Positions 60,141 through 64,000 of a stretch of 64,000 bases of DNA are shown in pieces. Numbering within the stretch: position 1 is the stretch's first letter; each line of letters begins with the position of its first letter. Source of the DNA: Rhizopus sp. PT2906 (taxonomy: Eukaryota > Mucoromycota > Mucoromycetes > Mucorales > Rhizopodaceae); the NCBI GenBank assembly GCA_025529335.1, contig JAMYHX010000186.1, positions 1 through 64,000 on the forward strand. The letters are read 5' to 3'. A program made the position numbers and the translations under genes. The notes beneath the pieces were generated by a model. It was not told the DNA's origin, did no database searches, and was given only the letters and a program-made list of their open reading frames with translations.

Positions 60141-60185
60141 AGAGGTGTTCTTTTCGATAGCTTCAACTATTGAATTTATACAATC

Positions 60186-60519
60186 ATGTCTAGTCGTAAC
60201 AATAACCCCGCTAACTTTGCAAACCGTCCCAAAGAAGAAGTTCAAGAAATTGCCTCCAAAGGTGGCCATGCCAGTCACTCTGGTGGTTTTGCTAGCATGG
60301 ATCCTGAAAAGCAGGTACGTATTGAAAGTTGTTTTTAAAAATGTCAATGATACTTATAAAAACCAGCATGATATTGCTTCCAAGGGTGGTAAAGCCTCTG
60401 GTGGTAGCTTCACTCAAGGTAGTGAACGTGCAAAAGAAGCTGGTCGTAAAGGCGGAAGTCGATCTCGCCGTACCAATACTGAACAAGATGTTGATGATGA
60501 TTTTGAAGGTCAAGTCTAA
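60186..60519 (+). CDS. KGG-repeat conidiation/stress protein (Con-10 family)
   Basis: Two exons, 60186 to about 60314 and about 60367-60519, with a GTACGT...CAG intron. The sequence has the repeat of this family: EIASKGGHASHSGGFASMDP, then HDIASKGGKASGG, and EAGRKGGSRS. The family is highly hydrophilic, seen in fungal sporulation and in bacterial general-stress proteins, and thought to protect the cell during desiccation or stress. The tail is acidic (DVDDDFEGQV). About 93 residues, complete. Confidence 0.9.
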
Positions 60520-60657
60520 GTTCTTCTTTTTGTAAATGCATGTATAAAAATAATAATAAACTCTCGTGAATATTTGTATGTATTTTTTTTATTTGTTATT
60601 TGTAAAGAGATACATTCGAGCAAGGTCATTTTATTATATTATTATTATTTACATTAT

Positions 60658-63600
60658 TTAAATAGCATCCTCTAAGATCATACGTGGTGAAATGTTCATG
60701 GCCAATAATTCCTGGAAGAGCAATTTGGCTGCATAGGGTATTTGCATTGTCTTCATAAATTTAGAGCTTTTACAGAATTGACACCAGCCAGAGTATCCAA
60801 TAAAACCACACTCGCTACAAACATGTACTTCGAAAATATCAGATGAAATCATCAATCTTTCCAGCAATAACATCGATGCACCATAACCAATCAAACAATC
60901 TCTTTCCATTTCTCCAAGACGAAGACCACCATCTCTTGATCTACCTTCTGTAGGTTGACGTGTCAATGTAGCACGAGGACCTCTGTAGAAATGAATTAGT
61001 ACTGAATAAATTATTGTTTTTTCTTATTTTACCTTGCTCGTGCGTGCATCTTGTCCATAACCATGTGCTTCAATTTCTGATAATAGATGGGTCCAAAGAA
61101 GATATATGCAGAAAGAGGTTCACCAGTAATACCTGATGTTACATAGTCTTTACCAGAGTAATTGAATCCATGTTTGATCAAAAGTCGACTCATGTCTTCT
61201 ACCTTGGATCCACCAAAGGCTGTACCGTACTGCAATGATCCATCCAACACACCTGCTTTACCAGCTAGCAATTCAATCATTTTACCTACTGTCATACGAG
61301 ATGGGAAACCATGAGGGTTCATGATAATGTCGGGACAAACACCTAAGTCAGAGAATGGCATATCTTCCTGCTGGACAATGATACCACACACACCCTTCTG
61401 TCCGTGACGAGATGAGAACTTGTCACCCAATTCAGGTCGACGTGTTTGACGAATGTTGACCTTGATCAATGTTTGATCTGATTCTGTAGTTGTAAACAGT
61501 ACCTTGTCTATATAGCCTGTCTGTGGTGACTTGTATCGCATAGGTGCAGGCTTATAGGCCACTGTCTGTGCTGAACCTGGTACAGTATCAATGCCTGTAC
61601 TCACAGGTGTTTGCTTGTTGATGTAAATTGATCCTGCTTCTACAGGTTCTCCAACACCAGCAATACCGTCTGCTTCAATTGCGTCATAGCTTTCATTAAA
61701 CAATTCGGACTCACGGCTAGGTGGATCCGCCAGACGATCATAGGTACCATTAGGATATCGCTTCACCATAGTAGCATACTTTCTCATCACTTGACAACGA
61801 CCAAAGCCACGATCCAAACCTGCTTTATTCAATACCAAGGCATCTTCAATATCATAACCAGAGTAACTCATGACGGCCACTGTAGCGTTTTGACCAGCTG
61901 GCAATTTATCATAACCAATCAATTCAATCGTCTTTGTCTTGACCATAGGTTGTTGAGGATAGACCATCAGATAGATCAAGGTTTCGATACGGTTCAGTTG
62001 GTTATAGCCAATAGCACCAATGGCCTGCTTACCCATAGCACATTGATATGTATTTCTGGGCGATTGGTTATGGTGAGGATAAGGAATTAAGCCTGCAACA
62101 GCACCAAGGATAGTAAAGGGTTCAATTTCTAAATGTGTTGTTTGTGGTATAATGTCTTTTTCATAAACAGCGATATTCGCATCACTTTCTTCGTTTACAT
62201 CGACATATTCAACAAGACCGCCCTTTAAGAAGTCGTCAAAGGTGAGCTTGCCTGCGATCAGATCATCAATATGGTGTTGCTTTACAGCAGGCACGCCATT
62301 TTCGACAATGATCAATGGTCTACAGATACGACCACCGTCCGAGGACAGGTTGACTGTTCTATGATGAATGTTGACAAATACAGAGACAAATTCAGAGATG
62401 CGACCAGCACGACGTAGGCGACGGAAGCTCTTGGCAAAGTGTTGAACACGACGGGTGATACCGAGAATGACACCGTTCAAGAGAACGATGAATGTGTTGG
62501 GTCTATAAATCTCTGCGCCTGTCAAGAGATTGACGTCTTCAACACCTAATGCAAACGCGATCTTTCGAATGGGTTCTTCTTCTTGATCTGTTGTGATGTG
62601 TGTCATCAAAGCCAAATTCTTAACCAGACCACATGCTTCACCTTCAGGTGTATCAGAGGGACACAGCATACCCCACTGAGAGGGCTGCAAAGCTCTTGGA
62701 CCAGACACTTTTCTTGTCTTTTCGAATTGTGAAGAGATACGTGTCATCATACCCAAGGCAGAGATATAGGAAAGACGGGATAAGACTTGTGTAATACCTG
62801 CACGGTCCATCTTGAAACGCTTCAAGACCCAATTTCCTGTAGAGATAGCACGAATGAATCCGCTTGTGATGTGATCACCATGCAGGACAAGTTGATTAAA
62901 GATATCAAATTCTTGTGTTCGGTTAGGTTTCTTGAGTACTTTATCTGCGTTCATCTTGAGATCAGAATTGAATTTTTTGAATAAATCTTCAAACAAAAGC
63001 GCAAGTAATTGACCAGCCAATTCAAGACGCTTGTTACCAACATAATCACGGTCATCCACCTGGACGTTGTCGGTCATAGCAATCAAGACACGACGAATCA
63101 TCATAGCAGCATAGATACTCTTTTCTCTAAAATTCAAGTTCTCTACAGGCACATGAGCAAAGATGACAGTAGCAAGTACTTCCAATGCTTCCTCTGCCAA
63201 GGTCTTTTTGATGACAGGCCCCATCTTACGATTGACCTTGACTTTAGCTCCAATATAATCTAATGCCTGCATCTGTGTAAAGACACGAAGTCGAGATGCT
63301 TCTTCAACATTAATAGCAAACTGGTCATGCAAGTCATGATCGTTACCACATACTAACTGTGCAATCTCACGATCTGATTGAACACCAAGTGCTTTCATGA
63401 AAATAACCACAGGAATATCTTCAGAAATGGAGTTGTGCTTCAAGTAAATTTTGCCGTTCTTTACATAAATGGCTGTCTTTGATTTACGCTCATGTGTTGA
63501 ACTCTGCACGTTGGCGACAATATTATTCTTTTTATCCACATCGACAATAATACGATTCTTTGACAGTTGTTCTTGGACTAAAATAACCTTCTCTGTTCCC

Positions 63601-64000
63601 TTTACAACAAAGTATCCTCCTATAGATTTCATTTGTTAGTGGTTACTAATAAAGTAAAAGAAGAAAAAAAAAGGCTTGCCTGGATCCAAAGGACATTCTT
63701 TCATTCTGGCTAATTCTGCTTCATTTTTACCAGTCAATACACAATGAGAAGAACGCAACATGATGGGTAGACGACCGATCATGACATTCTTTCTTTTGAC
63801 GATTTGTCTTCCACGAGTATACTCGACATCAACAAATATATTAGCCGAATAAGTCAAATCACGAAGTCGACATTCATGAGGTGTATAACTTCTGTTGGCA
63901 ACATCGTCGTCTGTACGTTCAGGCATGCCTACACGAATACCAGTGTATCTAACCCATTGTCAGCCAAAAAACATTATATGAAAAAAAGAGAGCGTGGGCT
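60658..64000 (-). CDS. RPC2: RNA polymerase III second-largest subunit (partial; 5' end outside window)
   Basis: Beta-like subunit of the polymerase that makes tRNA and 5S rRNA. The visible part covers most of the protein, from the lobe region to the stop. Pol III assignment: SSHCVLTGKNEAELARMKEC and PLDPGGYFVVKGTEKVILVQ, and a C-terminus AAKLLFQELLAMNI, as in RPC2/Ret1 and unlike Rpb2. Core motifs: GMLCPSDTPEGEACGLVKNL, SYSGYDIEDALVLNKAGLDR, GDKFSSRHGQKG (hybrid-binding/active-site region), and the C-terminal zinc site CSECGFIGYSGWCQFCKS. Introns near 63630-63680 and 60965-61030, and another at about 63945. The N-terminal exons lie beyond position 64000. Confidence 0.94.

Overview
The window is a stretch of an AT-rich fungal nuclear genome. 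Genes are broken by short GT-AG introns (mostly about 45-65 bases), intergenic DNA is full of poly-T/poly-A tracts, and the gene content fits an early-diverging fungus of the Mucoromycota, probably Mucorales. Supporting points are a full-length neurofibromin, a CREB/ATF bZIP factor of the Atf1 type, a KGG-repeat conidiation/stress protein and a mitochondrial GatB. The phylum placement is inference from gene style; no marker sequence was aligned.

Layout. 0-5.7 kb: a small secreted peptide gene with an in-frame TGA, a 2.2-kb gene-poor stretch holding a terminal-inverted-repeat element, a low-complexity protein with a possible N-myristoylation site, and a small charged protein on the minus strand. 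5.9-22 kb: a very large neurofibromin-type RasGAP gene (minus strand), divergent from mitochondrial gatB; a second copy of the inverted-repeat element just after gatB; then an FHA-domain checkpoint kinase (Chk2/Cds1 type) and a PTEN phosphatase in tandem. 22-31 kb: two small secreted/membrane proteins, a decayed reading frame, a PWWP chromatin protein, a small membrane protein, NOP14 and an Atf1-like bZIP factor. 31-38 kb: a 7-kb gene-poor region with a third, degraded copy of the element and a few very short reading frames. 38-48 kb: pyruvate decarboxylase, GAR transformylase, a 46-residue cysteine-containing reading frame and the TBP-displacing ATPase Mot1. 48.8-57 kb: SRP72, a conserved unknown protein, an MFS transporter, an intronless nitronate monooxygenase and a Ca2+/H+ exchanger. 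57-64 kb: a secreted I9-type protease-inhibitor-like protein, a possible small spliced gene, a KGG stress protein, and the second-largest subunit of RNA polymerase III, cut by the right edge.

Most genes are single-copy housekeeping functions: signalling (Ras-GAP, PTEN, Chk2), transcription (Mot1, Pol III, bZIP), ribosome biogenesis (NOP14), protein targeting (SRP72), purine synthesis, fermentation and ion transport. There is no sign of a biosynthetic gene cluster or a functional autonomous transposon. The less ordinary items are the three-copy inverted-repeat element family, two short frames interrupted by stops, several tiny putatively secreted proteins, a likely GC-AG intron in the kinase gene, and the extremely tight NF1/gatB divergent start region.
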